From Emydura subglobosa (lineage: Eukaryota > Chordata > Testudines > Chelidae), in assembly GCA_007922225.1 (NCBI GenBank), contig ML679963.1, positions 4,960,624 through 5,024,623 on the forward strand: a DNA stretch of 64,000 nucleotides, in the 5' to 3' direction. The stretch's first letter is position 1. Every line of letters begins with the position of its first letter. A model generated the notes under the pieces. The model worked only from the letters and a program-made list of their open reading frames with translations, was not told the DNA's origin and searched no databases. Shown here piece after piece: positions 20,757 through 34,416 of this stretch. The translations under genes and the position numbers were made by a program.

Positions 20757-21545
20757 AGAAAGTATCACAGTTTAGGGCAACTTCACCTGTATTCCCTCTC
20801 CATGGTTCAGCAAGGGCCACCCGCTCTCAGGCTTCCAGTTCCCCAGCTGTCGCCTTTCTTGGGCGGAGACACATCTTTCCCTTCTTCCAGACAATGGTAT
20901 TTCCAGGCTGCACAATTCCCTGCCTATGCTGTGAATTCCCCAGCAAGACAGACTGCCTAGCAGGCCTGCTTTGCCTTTTAATCAGAGACTATAAACAGTG
21001 TAATTGTCCACTGGTTTAAGTTACCATGCAGCTCTTTCTAAACAAGTACATTTATTCTCAAGGTAAAAGCATTACAGAGAAAATGTTTTTAAAACAATGA
21101 AAGAACCTAGATGCATGCCAATAAGCTTACTAGAGATCATCACCTCCATCTCCGCAAGTGCTCTGGTCAGTGTCAGTCTTTCCAATTCTTCCCTGAGAAT
21201 TGGGGCCCTTCACTTGGATGGAGGTTCCTGTCTGTTCGCTGGATCAGAAAGAAGGTCCTGAGTCAATTTAAAATCAGGTTATTTATCTCAAAGTCCTTTC
21301 TTTGTCTGCTGGTTTCTAGAGAATCCAATTTGAACCAGTATATGCAAGTCTTTCTAGATAGTGGTGCCTCTCTGGAGATGTTACAACCTGAATGAATTTG
21401 CCTAATCACACCCCCACTGTTCTTAGTTCCTGGATGGCTGAGGTTCCCCTCCCCCATGGAATGACATACAGTTCCTGGCCCATAATCATACATAAACTTA
21501 ATACAGTGAGATTTAACTTAATTCAATAAGATTTGTTCAGGATAT
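20757..21545. repeat. Unclassified GC-richer repeat-like block (possible LTR remnant)
   Basis: This block has a composition unlike the neighbouring intron: many short GC-rich words such as ccacccgctctcaggcttcc, cccagctgtcgcctttcttg and ccttttaatcagagactata. It reads like reptile interspersed repeats I have seen, possibly an LTR in inverse orientation. I see no gag/pol frames and no clear terminal repeats, so the class is a guess. Confidence 0.35.
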
Positions 21546-22873
21546 TGCAGGAAATTGCCATATCTGTTGCAGAAAGATCCAGACGTTCAGTGTTTTTTCT
21601 TGAATTGTCTCCATGATTATCTTTTTGAAACCGGGTTATCATTCAGTTGCCTATCATAAAAGGCAACTTTGACTTGTGCATTGACCCAGCAGTTAGAATG
21701 CCTTTTGCATTTTCTTTGTACACTGTTTGTATGTAATGTACAGCCATTTAATTTCTCTGTCCTTTGATTATTATTTCATTTCACTGCACTGTGGATTTTA
21801 GCAATGTTTTATTGAATCAGGTAGAAATCGCACCAAGCTCACTACCCCAAGAGATCAATTTTCTTTATTTCAAAGCATGTATTAGTAAATTTTGTTGTTG
21901 ATAAGAAGGTCTGTCATCTGGCTAAGTCTATACCTCAGTGATAAAAAAGAAAGTTTGTATTCTTTTCCCATAGTTCTTGTTGTACATAACTCAAATCTGA
22001 GGAACAAGAGTGTAAACGTGCAATGTAATTAGGAGTACAGGTCTGTTTGTCTCATCAAACTGTAACTGTGGCTGGATTGCAGTAAACAATTTAGTAAAAT
22101 CAACAGTGGTTTAATGTAAACATTTTAGAAATCAAATCTGGTATCACTGGAAAAGCTGCACTGCTTTAGAGGAACTTTTGCAATTCAAGATTTCTGACAA
22201 CTTTGCTGATGTCAGAAGTCCGTCAAGAAAGAGGAATTTATAATCTGAGGGAATGAATAAAAAGAAAATGTCCTTTTGTGCGACACACTCCATACATTTC
22301 TTATATAAGTAGGTTGAAGGAAATACCAATTCCTTGTCTTGCCTGATATCCATAAAGAGTTGTTGTCATCAGTGCAGTTACTGGAAATAACCATTAGGTG
22401 ACCACATTAGACCATACAATATAGAATTGGTAGAAAAAGGCAGACTATGAACTATAATCCATCATTCTAACTCTCAAAACCACATTTATATGTGTGTGCA
22501 AGACTAGCAAGCTGAAAATAAATCTTAAATTGTTGTCTTATCTTATATCTGAAATTGAATCCTATGCCTTATTTCACTTTGTGATGTATTTCTGTAGAGC
22601 AATAATTGTGACAATAGTACATGTGGTACAATGTGTGAAGGTTGTTTTTTGTGTGGATAAACAACTAAAAGATATTTGCTGAAAGATTCTTTTTTTGAGA
22701 GTAATACTTATCTGAATTGAGAATGCTTAGAAACCTTGAGACAGAGTAATAACTGGCATATTTAGTAAGAATGAAAGAAATTGCTGCTCAGCTCAGGTTG
22801 TCCCCTCCTCCCTCCAAACTCCAATCGGCTTCATGCTTCACTGAAAGGACTACTGACAAAAACACATTAACTG

Positions 22874-23096
22874 CATGTCTACACTGCAATAAAACACCTG
22901 TGGCTGGCCTGGGTCAGCAAACTTGAGCTCGGGTTGCAGGGCTATAAAACTTCAGGATAGATATTTGGGACTCTTGGGATTTCAGAATCTGGGCTCCTGT
23001 CTGAGCCCAAATGCCTACACAGTTTTGTAGCCCCACAGTCCGAGCCCAAGTCAGATGACCCAGGCCAGACATGGGAGTTTACTGCAGTGTAGACAT
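22874..23096. mobile_element. Foldback MITE, near-complete palindrome
   Basis: The ends are inverted copies: atgtctacactgcaataaaa at 22874 and the complement of tttactgcagtgtagacat ending at 23096. The arms pair inwards: ggctggcctgggtcagcaaa with its complement near 23050, cttgagctcgggttgcaggg with its complement near 23035, and tctgggctcctgtctgagcc close to the centre. The single strand would fold into a hairpin of about 110 bases per arm. No coding capacity; related to 24557-24852. Confidence 0.8.
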
Positions 23097-24556
23097 TTTT
23101 TCTTTGTGGAGACACTTCCATGGACCTAGTGAAGGTATTGATAAATATAAATTCCAGGCAACTGAAGGATATTTTAAGATTCCATTTCCCATATTTCTCT
23201 ACTGCTCCCCTTTTTTGTGCCATTTCTTTCATTCTGCATTGGTCTATCTTGTAGGACTGGGAAATTAATATGGTCAGAAAAATGGAGAAAAATCTTAGAT
23301 TTTGTAAACTTGTTATCACAGGGGAAAGAGGAAATTTCTCCCCATCATCATGTACAGCATTGCATAGTTGCCCATTTGCATTCAGAGGTTCTCTATCAGG
23401 ATTTTCAGAGGCAAGATTCTATGTTTCGTGCACTATATCTGGAATAGTACATTTTATGTTTTTAAAACTTTGATTTAATCTGAACTAAATGTAAATGATG
23501 CATATTATTATTTTAATAAATTCTAAGGTAATGTTTTCTTGCTAAATCATTGTTGTGTATCATGTTCCTTCTTGGAATAGGTTAGTTTTTCTGAGGGCTA
23601 ACCCAATTCTTATTTGAATCCCAGTTTATACTTTGGAGTGAGAAGGGAATATATCTCTGAGATCTGGAGGGCAGTGGTAAGTGCTCCCCATTTTGAGGGG
23701 GCCATCAGCTCTGGAATTTTTCTCTCTTACTGGTTTGATGGAGCTTGAGTTTGAGGATCCAGGCGTGCTGTAAGATATTTATGTTTTTATTTAGAATTTT
23801 AGCTTGATGAAGTTAGCCCAGGAGGGGGGAGTCTTTGAGTGATGGGATGAGATGTTCAGTTATAATTTTAGTTTTGTTGGTGAATTTTTAGTTTGTCTAG
23901 GCTCATCATATTTCGAGCCACTGAGCCTCCACAGCTCCCACAGAAGCGCTGCTATTGGCTGGGTGAAATGCTTAGCATTTCTAAAAGTCAGGCTACTTTT
24001 GTTTCAGTGCTTCACTTTAAGCACCCAAGTTGGAAAAATTTGGCCTGTGTACCTAGAGAGATTGATAGGCACTTCTTAATAAATCAAATCATAGCTAAAT
24101 AGATATGCTTGTGTATCTGGATATCTGGAGCTCCACAATCTATGGGTGGTTGCGATACTAAATATGAAAAAATTAGAAGTCACTTGTTACATAATAACTG
24201 TAATGCCTTTATTGCATATTTTGTTTATAAAGTCCTAAAAGTTGACCCCATGTATAGTATAACAAAATACTAGATATGTTTAAGTGGTTGAATTCAAGTT
24301 GCTGTGGGAAACATTACTAAATTTCCTGACTTCTCCATTTAAAATCTGTCCCATATGATTGTATTAACATAGTATTTATATTTAATATCTTTGTAGGTGT
24401 CTGTCTATATTTTGGAGTTTAAAGTAATTCTAATAAGATTGTCAGGGATCCATAGGATCTGTCCTATGCCCCGGCTTTTAAACAGTCACTTGAATGTACC
24501 CCTTCAGTTGGCCAGACCCCCAAGGGGTCCCACTCTTCCTTAAGGGTAGATTGGGG

Positions 24557-24852
24557 TGTGTTTACACTGCAATAAAAAATCTGTGGCACCAAGTCTCAGA
24601 GCCCGGGTAAGCTGATGTGGACTAATGGGACTTGGGCTGCAGGGCTAAAAATTGCAGTGTAGATGTTTGGACTCAGGGTGGAACCCGGGGTCTGCCACCT
24701 CCCTGACAGAGTTTCAAAGAATGGGCTCCAGCCTGAGCCCGAATGTCTACACTGCAATTGTTAGCTCTGCAGCCCAAGTCTGTGAGCTCAGGTCAGCTCA
24801 CCTTGGGCAGCTGCAGCCATGCTGCTGATCTTTTATTGAAGTGTAGACATTC
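24557..24852. mobile_element. Larger foldback MITE of the same family
   Basis: Two arms of roughly 140 bases are inverted copies. The left arm starts tgtttacactgcaataaaaa and has gggacttgggctgcagggct and attgcagtgtagatgtttgg. The right arm has cgaatgtctacactgcaatt and gttagctctgcagcccaagt and ends gaagtgtagacattcc. The terminal words match those of the 22874-23096 element, and each arm itself contains the terminal motif twice, giving a nested arrangement. Confidence 0.78.
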
Positions 24853-26214
24853 CCTATGCAGCCACAATGCCTTCAAGATTCAACTTCTGGGCTCCAGCAC
24901 TCCTTGTTTCTTCCCATGAACTCTGCCCAGTGAATCCAGTTGAGATAGATGGCTGTTCAGAGACTTTTACCCTCTACAGGGATCAGTGCACTTCAGCAAG
25001 TATCTGCAGCAGCTCCATGCAGCCTTTTCAGAACAGAGTAGTTCTGAATACTGCATCAGGAAGTCCTCAGGTTAACATAGGAATGCTGCTGTAGGAGTCA
25101 TAGTTTTCCTTTCTCTGTCCCTCCCTTTGTCTGTCAGTCCCAGGTGAGAGGTGCTGTGTAAGTCCAGTTTGTGGCAGGGACACCTGACACCACATCCCTT
25201 TATTCTCCAGTACAGGGCCACTGCTCTTCTTTCCTACTGAGAGGTGAGGGAAAATCTCCTCCTCTTGTCCATTGATTGCTAGCTGTGACTGTCCTAGCCA
25301 TCGGGGTTTCCTCTGTCTCTTCTGGATCCTCCATTCACATGTGTAGCTCTATTCAGTTTGTTAGTGACTAGTCTCCAGCCAGGCAGCTATGTGAGTCCAA
25401 CATCTTTTTCTTTCCCTTTATACTCAGTGCAGAGTAGTACAAAGTACAGAAGGAAACTGAGGTGTGCTGAAGAATAATCAAATATTACCGTAATTCCCAT
25501 ATTAGTCTCAAATGTCATCATTTTTTCCCGATGGATGAGGTAGTGACCAGATTCAAACAAACACACTTAACCTCATGTTTGTAATATCTCTGAAGTTTAA
25601 GGCATTGTAGTGATTTGCTAAATAAATATGCATGTCTCTCTTTTATGAAACCTTAATACCTTGCTTGTTAGTTCTCAAAGGGAAAAGCATCAGTAGTTGC
25701 TACTTCATGAATGGAATTAATTACATTTTCCACAAAAGCACATTATGTACTTCATTTATCTAGCACTTCAAATGTTTTCTTCGTTATTTATATAAAGAGA
25801 AGGTGTCAGGCTGAAATCAGCCTCTGAATATTAGTGTTTATAAAATATGTGTATATTGTCTTTTTGTTGGGAGAGCTCTGAAGCTATGATTTAACACTCA
25901 GGCGTAAGTGTAAAGAGTGGATATTGTAATAGTAGTCACTGGATTCGGAGGTGAAGGAACCATGCTACTTGATGCAGTTTGTAACTGTGAACAATGTTAA
26001 GTGACTAGAGCCATGAAATAAGGAGAAGTCTATTAACAGTACCCATGTATTGCACCTTTATTATATGGTGTCAGAAATAAAATAAATCTGTGCAGATGTG
26101 GAGCAAATGAAACTGCCTGAATCCCCCAATCTGGAAAAAATAATTAGGAGTCAGCTATAATGTAAATAATACTTAGCGTTCTAATGTGCATTTCTGTCTG
26201 AAGATTTCAAATTA

Positions 26215-26420
26215 CATTGCAAATGTTAATGAATGTGTACTTCCAAAACCTGTGAGGTAGGAAAGTGTTATCCATATTTTACAGCTGTGGAAATTGAAGT
26301 GCATAGGAATCCAATGACATACTCCAGGTCACATAAAAAGTCTAGCAGAAAGGAAACAACCGAGATTTCCTATGCCTTGACCATAAGAACAAGTAGCAGC
26401 AAGTTTGAAAATTTTGATGT
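26215..26420 (-). mobile_element. MIR-like CORE-SINE remnant, minus orientation
   Basis: The + strand reads ccatattttacagctgtgga, gtgcataggaatccaatgac and ccaggtcacataaaaagtct, the inverted form of the conserved MIR core (complement of a GACCT..AAGT.. region and of CTGTAAAATGGG). Strongly diverged and short, as expected for this ancient family. Confidence 0.55.
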
Positions 26421-27929
26421 GCTAGTGAGGAGATGGTAGTCAAAGACTGCATTAAATTAACCATATGGAGGGGAAGCAGGCTGCTGCTGATAAAACATCT
26501 CCAGTTAAATTTATGTGACCAATGCACGTTGCTATAGGAACTAGCATCTTACTGCTTCCAGTGCTAACAGGTGCAAAAAGCATCCATTAAAGACCTCAAT
26601 TTTTCTGTCAGTTGCAAGTATTCAATTTAGGTAGACTTTCCTTCGGGAGAAATCAGACTCTCTTGGCTGTTTCTCCTACTTTCATGGGATTGTAATGGTG
26701 ATTTGCCCACATTCCACTCAATACTGACCCTTAAAAATAGATATTTAGAATCTGTAGCAGTGTTTCTCCAATGACCAGTCTGTGAACTGGCACTGTTTCC
26801 TGAAAGGCTTTAGGACAGCAAGCTGGACCCTGATATCAAAAAGAGAAACCCTGATCTACAGGACATTACCCCACTTTACTACAAAGATTTTAATGTATAT
26901 AAAATTTTGAGCCCAAACTACTTCATATAGTAATTCATTTAAGAAGAAGGTTTTTGAGAAGCATAGAAGATATTTTCCCATGCCTTTAATATCAGCTGTA
27001 TTTTCTCTTTCCCTTTCCATATACTCTGTCATATTAACTGGGCTAATAAAAGAACAAAAATAGTAGTTATACATTTTATTATTCAGTTTGCCAAACTTGA
27101 TTCTTTCTTTAACTTTTCTTGTATCATGTTTCCTTGTTATATATATAAAAAAAAGCTCATAGTATCCCACTGAAAATGCTTTCTCTGCATGCTAATTTCA
27201 GTAAATTAAAGTTGTCAATCACTAGTAATACTTTGAAAATTCTGTATACATAATTATCATTCTGATTCTTCCTTCTTAGTGATAGATTCTTGCCCAGAGA
27301 GGGTAAATATAAATATATCAAAAGGAGACATTTCATTCCTGAAGGTATCACTGGGAAGTGGGAATTTCACAATGGGTATTCATTGTTCAGCATACAGCCT
27401 ATATATTTATAATGAAAAATTAAATTGGAATTTATTTGTCAGCTGTGCTGTTCTCTGCTAATTATGATTTCATAAATTTGGGGTTTTCATACTCCAGTCT
27501 GGAAGAGCTCTTTCTGAATGTAGCCCCAAAGAAGCAGTTATGTGCAAGATTTAGCAACATCTGTGGCAGAAGTACAGTGACCATGTATCATGGCTCATTC
27601 AGTGGAAATGTCCTCCTGCTCATCTAAAGGAGTGGCATCCTTTGTATTTAAAAATACGAGTACCTTACACAGCCTTTAGACAAACATAAATTAAAAAACA
27701 TAGTTTCGAACATAATTGCATTGAGAATATCAACTTGACTCTAAGCTGTAGAAGAAAGTACAACTCCCTGAGTCCTCTTCCTGCAGCAAAAGCATGATGT
27801 TCAGGAAACTAGGGCTTTTCTGTTCTCCATTGGATCAGTGGACAACGATTTCAAGACTCTGTTCCTCTCTGCAAGTCCTCATTAAGAAACACCATAATTG
27901 CAATCCACCAGAGTAAATTTCTGGGCACT

Positions 27930-28815
27930 TTAAACTTTTGGAATGGGGCATAAAGATAGAGATGGTTCATTACATAGCCAAGACCCGAACCACTTGTAGA
28001 AATAACAGTCAGCACCTTAGATTGTGCCCAGAAACCAGTTTGAAGTCACAGACTTTATATGGAGTACTGGTGTAATATTTTCAGCAAAATGGGTAGCCAG
28101 CTGCATTCTGTACTAGTTAAAATGTGTGTGATCTTCAAGAGCATACAGAATTTATTGCAGGAATTTATCTGGAAGCCACAAGGGCATTGATATCCATATT
28201 AAATAGATGGAGTGATGTGTTCCCCTCTTCCACCAGCATCATTGCTACCTCAGTGAGCTAGCTCTCATCCAAGCTTCAGAGAAAATATACCATCATCAGA
28301 TTGTAGCCTAAATTGTTTTGCTCTTACCCGGTTCCTTCTTTCTTTCCTCAGATAGATGCTTTTAGAAATCTAATTACATAGTAGATAAAGGATGAAAAGG
28401 AAGGACGAGTGACAATAGACACTGATTTAACACACATGAGAGAGCCCTCTGGGCAGATGAGCAATTGTCCAATATTTCCCTCTGAAAGAAAAGAATGGAA
28501 ATGGAACCACTCAAGTGCAACTCCCATCTATTTTGTTAGGATCTGCAGGTACCTCAACAATATCTCATGGGTAGTAGTATCAAAGGTTATTGAAATATCT
28601 AAAACAATACATTGATTTAATTGTTAAATTATTTCATATAATTATTTAATAAGTTGATTTAATTGTTAACCAAGATCAGCACAATATTTGCACCAAGTAA
28701 TGGCTTAAAATCAGACTGGATTGGGGTCAAGAAATTCTGAGAATTCTTGTTAATGTTGGACCTGCATCATCTGCCACTTGTTCAGTAACATTTCCTAAAA
28801 ATTCAAAATTGACAT
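27930..28815 (-). mobile_element. Ancient L3/CR1-type LINE fragment, minus orientation
   Basis: Several words in the + strand follow, in order, the inverted L3-type sequence known from many amniote genomes: gccagctgcattctgtacta, gtgatcttcaagagcataca, ggaagccacaagggcattga, then cctcaacaatatctcatggg, tagtatcaaaggttattgaa, atctaaaacaatac and finally aatcagactggattggggtc. The order and spacing support one long fragment of about 850 bases, strongly mutated. No intact frame is left. Confidence 0.6.
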
Positions 28816-29399
28816 CTAAGATTAGTGTATGTCTGTATGATGATAATGTCCTGAAATATACAGGACCTGTAAACAGTTATATTGAATAATCCCTACTTGA
28901 TTTCTCTTAGCAAAAACAATTCACCCTCCGAATATGAAAATTCACTTTGAACATAACATTAAATATCAAGAGCTTATACTCTTCTTCCTTTTGGCTATTT
29001 CAATAAATAAAAGCAAACCTTTTCTCAGTAATATCACTATTTAAAAAAATCACTGCATATTGCATATGCCAGATATCTCAGATTAATAACTCAGTATAGT
29101 AAAATATGCATGAGATGGAAACAATGCATCTCACACGCACAATTCTCATAGCTTCGTGTCCTGTTCTTACATATTGAACAACCTGCAATAATTTATAGAC
29201 AATCAAAATTCTGTCACTTTTACTTTGAAAGTGTTTTTAAACTAGGATAAATTTTACATTTATTAAAATGCAAGTCTAGACACAATTTTTGAAGGTTAAT
29301 ACATTACTGGAAAACAAACTGATTATATTATGCAACAGAAATGCATTTATGTTAAAATCAGTAGCAACCCTAGCAAAAACACTCTATAAAAGAGAATAT

Positions 29400-29770
29400 C
29401 AGAAAGTGAAAAGATTACTCAGAAATCTAAGATGCTTTTAAACAAGATTAAGATAAGGGCCATTAGGGTTCATGTCGCCGACCTGTCTGCATTAAGATAT
29501 ATCTTGCCTGGTGCCTGCATCTGAGATGATTCATTCAATATGTGTCATATCAAAGTCAAAGTACCCAGCAAGGAGAAGAATGCTAATGCTTATAAATTTA
29601 GTGATGATCCATCATGACCTTTCTTTGGGAGCTATTTAAAATAAATTGTAATACTTTAGTCCTTTCTATGAGCCCCTGTTGATTAATTTATTTCCCTTGA
29701 ATGTTGATTCATCACTTTTGAATAAAATTTAAAAATAAGACAATTGTACAAAGTGTTTTGAGTTTCTCAG
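29400..29770. promoter_or_regulatory. Candidate conserved non-coding stretch
   Basis: Non-repeat-like sequence with CpG (catgtcgccgacctgtctgc) and AT-rich homeodomain/POU/nuclear-receptor-like words (atgctaatgc, tgttgattaatttattt, atcaaagtcaaagtacc). Regulatory role is an inference from composition only. Confidence 0.2.
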
Positions 29771-30477
29771 TTCACAAGCTTCACCAATAAAAAGAAAATT
29801 ATTAATCAGTTGAGCATGAGACATGGTTTTCTTTGTTTTCCTCTCTGCATTTCCTCCTTTGTCTTTCAAAAGGCAAATGTCTTCCATTGATTCAGACTTT
29901 AATCATATTTCCTCTCCATGTGATATTCAGGACCTTTTTCAATATGTTTTAACTTTTCAGTTGGTCTGGCAGAGTTCTGCTTGACAGTTGTAGGGTGATG
30001 CTGTGTACTGTACAGTACATTGTACCAAATAGCTGTGCATAGTGTGTGTAGAAGAGATTTCTGAGCGGGGAAAAAAAAGAGATATCATGGATTCTAATCT
30101 AAAATTATATAAAATAATTTAGGGTTTTGTTTTTTTCTTGCGAGTCTCTTATAAATTGTTGAATTTGATTCAACCCTTAAAACTATTTGATCTAAACCTA
30201 TTATGCATCTACAGCCATAATTTCTACTTTTAAACTGTAATTTTCACAGCAGTTGTACTACTGTGTATTGCAATACAGAACTGATAATTGTTTGAGGTTC
30301 ATTATACTATGGTGTCATACGGAATCACTTTGCCTTGACAGATCAATAGCAAAAACAGTAGTGATCATGGCATGAGTAGAAAATATCTGAAAAGCAACCA
30401 ATCCTTCATAATATTGCATTCCCATGAATCCTTTTAGCTATATATAATTTCCAGGAATTGATCATTTTTAGGTGTTT

Positions 30478-30499
30478 TTTTTTTCTTTTTTTTTTTTTA
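30478..30499. repeat. T-rich homopolymeric tract
   Basis: Long T run interrupted once by a C, in intron 14. Could be the poly(A) tail of a reverse-oriented retroelement, but no element is recognisable beside it. Confidence 0.8.
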
Positions 30500-33400
30500 A
30501 TGGAAAGGGCTGTAGAAGGCTTGCGGCTTGTTGGTGTTTTTTCACACAGTTTAAAAATATCATATGTTTGTGAACTGGAAGACAGTATGATATGGAGTTG
30601 CTTGGATCTCCAGACCTCCTAGTATATAATGTACTGACTCAAGTTATCCATTTGAAAAATAATTTTACTTTCTGCACACAATTACAGAATAAAGACAAAA
30701 CAAAAAAATCTGGAACAAACTGGGCCCTACATCCCTTCACTTCCTGGAGTACCTTTCTCTCCCATAGCCTCCACTAGACTAAGCTCTTTCTGATCAGGCT
30801 GACCATTATATCCTAGGGAAGATTTGAATCATATCTTAATCATAAAGGAGCACTCTTCTCCCTGCTGAAGTTCACCTAGCCCGTCACCAGGCATTACACT
30901 CAGAAAAAAGAATTAAAAAAACAAAACAAAAAAACCAGAATAATGATTGTCAACATTTACAAAAGACAAGGTAAAAGGAGGAAAACAGAAAGTGACTAAT
31001 GCTGCTTCTAGAATATAGGTATATGAACTCTGGTTCCACTAGAGATAAGGCTAGAAGATTACCTAATACTGAGCCCAGCTCCGTTCCTGAAATAGTAATC
31101 TCCTTAACCAGAAGAATTAATAGACACACTTGGTCACTATCACAGGTGGAATAGAACTTGAGACAAAAATATAAAGATAAAGGTATCATTACATTCAATT
31201 CACAGGAAATGTGGATTTTTCTGAAAGTTCACACCACTTCACATTCCAAATGCAATTTTTAGGCACAGTACCTGGAACTTGTATGCAGGGAGGGGTATGA
31301 GATACAGTAACTCTGAGAATGCATTGGACAAGGTTTACAAATTTGCAACTCACCAGTATTCTGGAAATTTGACTTATTAATTTGTTGATTAAAACTTTTA
31401 TAAGGGAGAGAGTCAACACTAGTCTGCAACAAGGTTTTGAAGTTGTGAGTTTCCTGAATCTTGATTAATTGTCTGACATGATTTAAAGAGGATTTTTGTT
31501 AAAACCTGTCCTGAACTGTATCCTTTTTATGGCTTAGTGCAAAACCAAATAGTCTTAGAGGGAGAATCAGGCTTCAGCAATATCTATACTTCACATATTG
31601 GTCTTGAATCTTGATTTAAATCCACAATATTTCTTTCTGATATGGTGCATCTTTACATGTAACTCCCTCTGTGAAGAAATGGAAATTTTAGAGTTGATCA
31701 AAACAAAAGTCTCAGGCTATGATACAGATATCATGACATTCTTTGAATGTCTATAATTCAGTAGAAATGAGTACTAAATCTAGAGAGAAGAATGGACCTT
31801 CACTGTCCTCAGTTATAGGACTGATGCATACCTCATAGTTTGGCTGTGCGCAGTGTTCATTTGGGGAAAATATCTGCAAACAGGAGGATAAAGCAAAGTA
31901 TGAAAGAATTTAGGAAAATGCTTTGGCTTACAAAGTGGTAATCGTATGCACCTGCATGAGAACAAATATCCAACTGGTTTCTACTGGGAATAATCAAGGA
32001 GTAGAGTTTTGCAGTAAGATTTTTAAAAATCTTAGTTAATACTGCCAGGGAGGCCAGCCATTCACTAATGAACACTTCTACTCAGTTGCAAGTTATAGAC
32101 TAAATCTGGCTATTTTGGGACATATTCAATTCAAACATGAAACTTGAAAAGATGTCTCTCTTGTGCAGCAAAGAGAGTAAAATTGGTTCAATAATTTGCC
32201 ATTGGAAATGTATGCAATCCTGTTCCACAAGTTATTAGAGTGCAAAACTTGCATAGTTGAGGCAAGGCAATGGTTGCATGACTTGAAATGTTGTGTTCTT
32301 TTCTTGTTAAGAAAACTCTGGTTTCTATTCCTGATGTCAGTAGTTGCATCTAATGCTTTAGAACCTAGTGAGAAAACCTTTGACTATATAGAAGAAAGTT
32401 TTCCTCATGGTTATCAAGGTTTCCACTGTATGGTTTTGGAAAGGTGTCTCTCTGTCTGGTACCAGAGTCCAGACTTGGATCTTTTTTATGTCCTACTGCA
32501 AACTCTGTTTCATTCTTTTACACCTTTATGAGTCTGATGCATAAACTAGTTCTCTTAAGGTATATTTTGCATCCACTGCTGATTTCAAGATAATGAGCAC
32601 AATCTAAATTATTTTCTCTGCTGTCTCTAGTCATTACATTACGTGGGTAATGTTTCATGTAAAACCAGAACACCCAGAATTTGGAACTATTAATTTAGGA
32701 TAAGTATCTCATTCTGACTCTACATAATGCTCACTTAATTCAAGACTGCCATATTTATGCAGGGTGATAGTTAGTTGTTTGTTTTTTGAGACCACAATGT
32801 CATGGTAACATGAGATCACAGAACTGGAGAGTTTCAAAATGTCCACTAAACTTTACGAAACCATATTGGGTTTTGTATATCCATTGTAAACAGGTTCTGG
32901 TGTGATATCTCATTGAGGTTTACTTGGAATGGACTACAGAAATAGTTCTATGTTTAAATTTCTATAACAGGATCATAAACCTCTAGTACAGACCAGAGTA
33001 CCTCTTTAGTTTGCTCTTTTTATTTTCTTTGTTGAATAATTCAGACTTATTCCCCTTTTTGTTTCTCTTTCTGTAAATACTGTATGTCTTACAAACTTTT
33101 GGATTTTCGATTATTTTCAATGGTCCAACCCTGCAAACAATAGATAAGTAGCATTTATGGAAATAGTGATTTTCATGTCTTGCCAGAAGTATTGATCAAC
33201 CAAAGGGATAACCATTGATTTAGTCAGCAGCACTATCTATTGTAATCATTACTTATTTAAAACGTGCTATTGCTCATTTTCTTATAACAAATGCATGTGT
33301 ATAACTTTTATTTAGTGTGTGTAATAAATGGTCTCAGGGGACTGTTAACTGAACGTGGAACCTTTTACCTCTTGGTCACTGGCTCAACTCTGGTAAAGTT

Positions 33401-34399
33401 TTGTAGTGACCAAAGTAAGTTAATTATAGGGATTGAACAGCTGTCTAATGTGAAATAAATTTGATAGTCTGAATCCAGTCACTAAAGAACATATCCCCAC
33501 ATCTTGAATTGGCGCTACTCTGCACTCCTGTAAGCAGCTTTGCTAGAGGCATTAAAGATGGACATAGACTTTAGAAACAGAGGTCATGGTTGAGTCACAT
33601 TAACATGATAGTGGGGGAGAAGCATACACTGCTAATCTCTTTAGTGTACCTGCTAGGTGCATAGTGGATTTCAGGTGTAGTTAATCTTGCACTTATACAG
33701 ATACTTCTTTTGCTTTAAAACAAATACTGAATTTAATTTTTCAGGTACACCTTTACATGATAGATTGTCAGAAGCTCTTAATTCAGATTTTGGGTTTATG
33801 TCCTTTAGAACTCATCCTTTTATGTCTATGTGCCATAGCTGATCATAGTCCTGTTTCATGAGAACTGAGATGAGTGGGTGATGTATGCTTAGATATTATT
33901 TTAGTTCCTTTCATTCTTGAAGGATCAAGCAGCTATGTAGAGACTGTGTAGGTAAATGTCAGTCATTAAATTCTTGGCAGTAGTACACAGCCCTTGACAA
34001 ACAGCCTTGGAAATGTTAACTTCTTTTATTAAGTGAGGGAATGGTGGCCAAAAGAATGGGTCTAGCCTCTCCCACTTCCAAAAAGACCAGGACAGTCTTT
34101 AAATTCAATTTGAGCTGTCACTAGGAAGAAGCAGAATTGACCTTGATTTAACCGTGGGCAGTGTTGCACTCCTCCCATGTTGCACTGCAGTATGGGATAT
34201 GAGTGCAAGTTCTTGAGCCTCCCTCCTGTCTCCAGGCTCCGAGGTAAACATGCTACCAATTGGGCCGTCCCTGTGTACAAAGGTGAGTTAAGGATACAGT
34301 TTTCGTATTAATTCTGGACGTCTGGCTTGTCTTAGTTTGAGAGACTCTTTATTTTAGTGGGGTTTGTGAGAGTTTTTAATAGAAATAAACTTTTTTTTT

Positions 34400-34416
34400 G
34401 AGAGAGAGAGAGAGAG
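34400..34416. repeat. Short (GA)n microsatellite after a T run
   Basis: About 8 GA units preceded by nine T. Confidence 0.85.

Noticed and set aside
20751..21395. Open frames of 69 and 94 codons after exon 14 as alternative BRIP1 exons
   Set aside because: No similarity to BRIP1; they lie in a repeat-like block, and exon 14 joins exon 15 in frame as in human.
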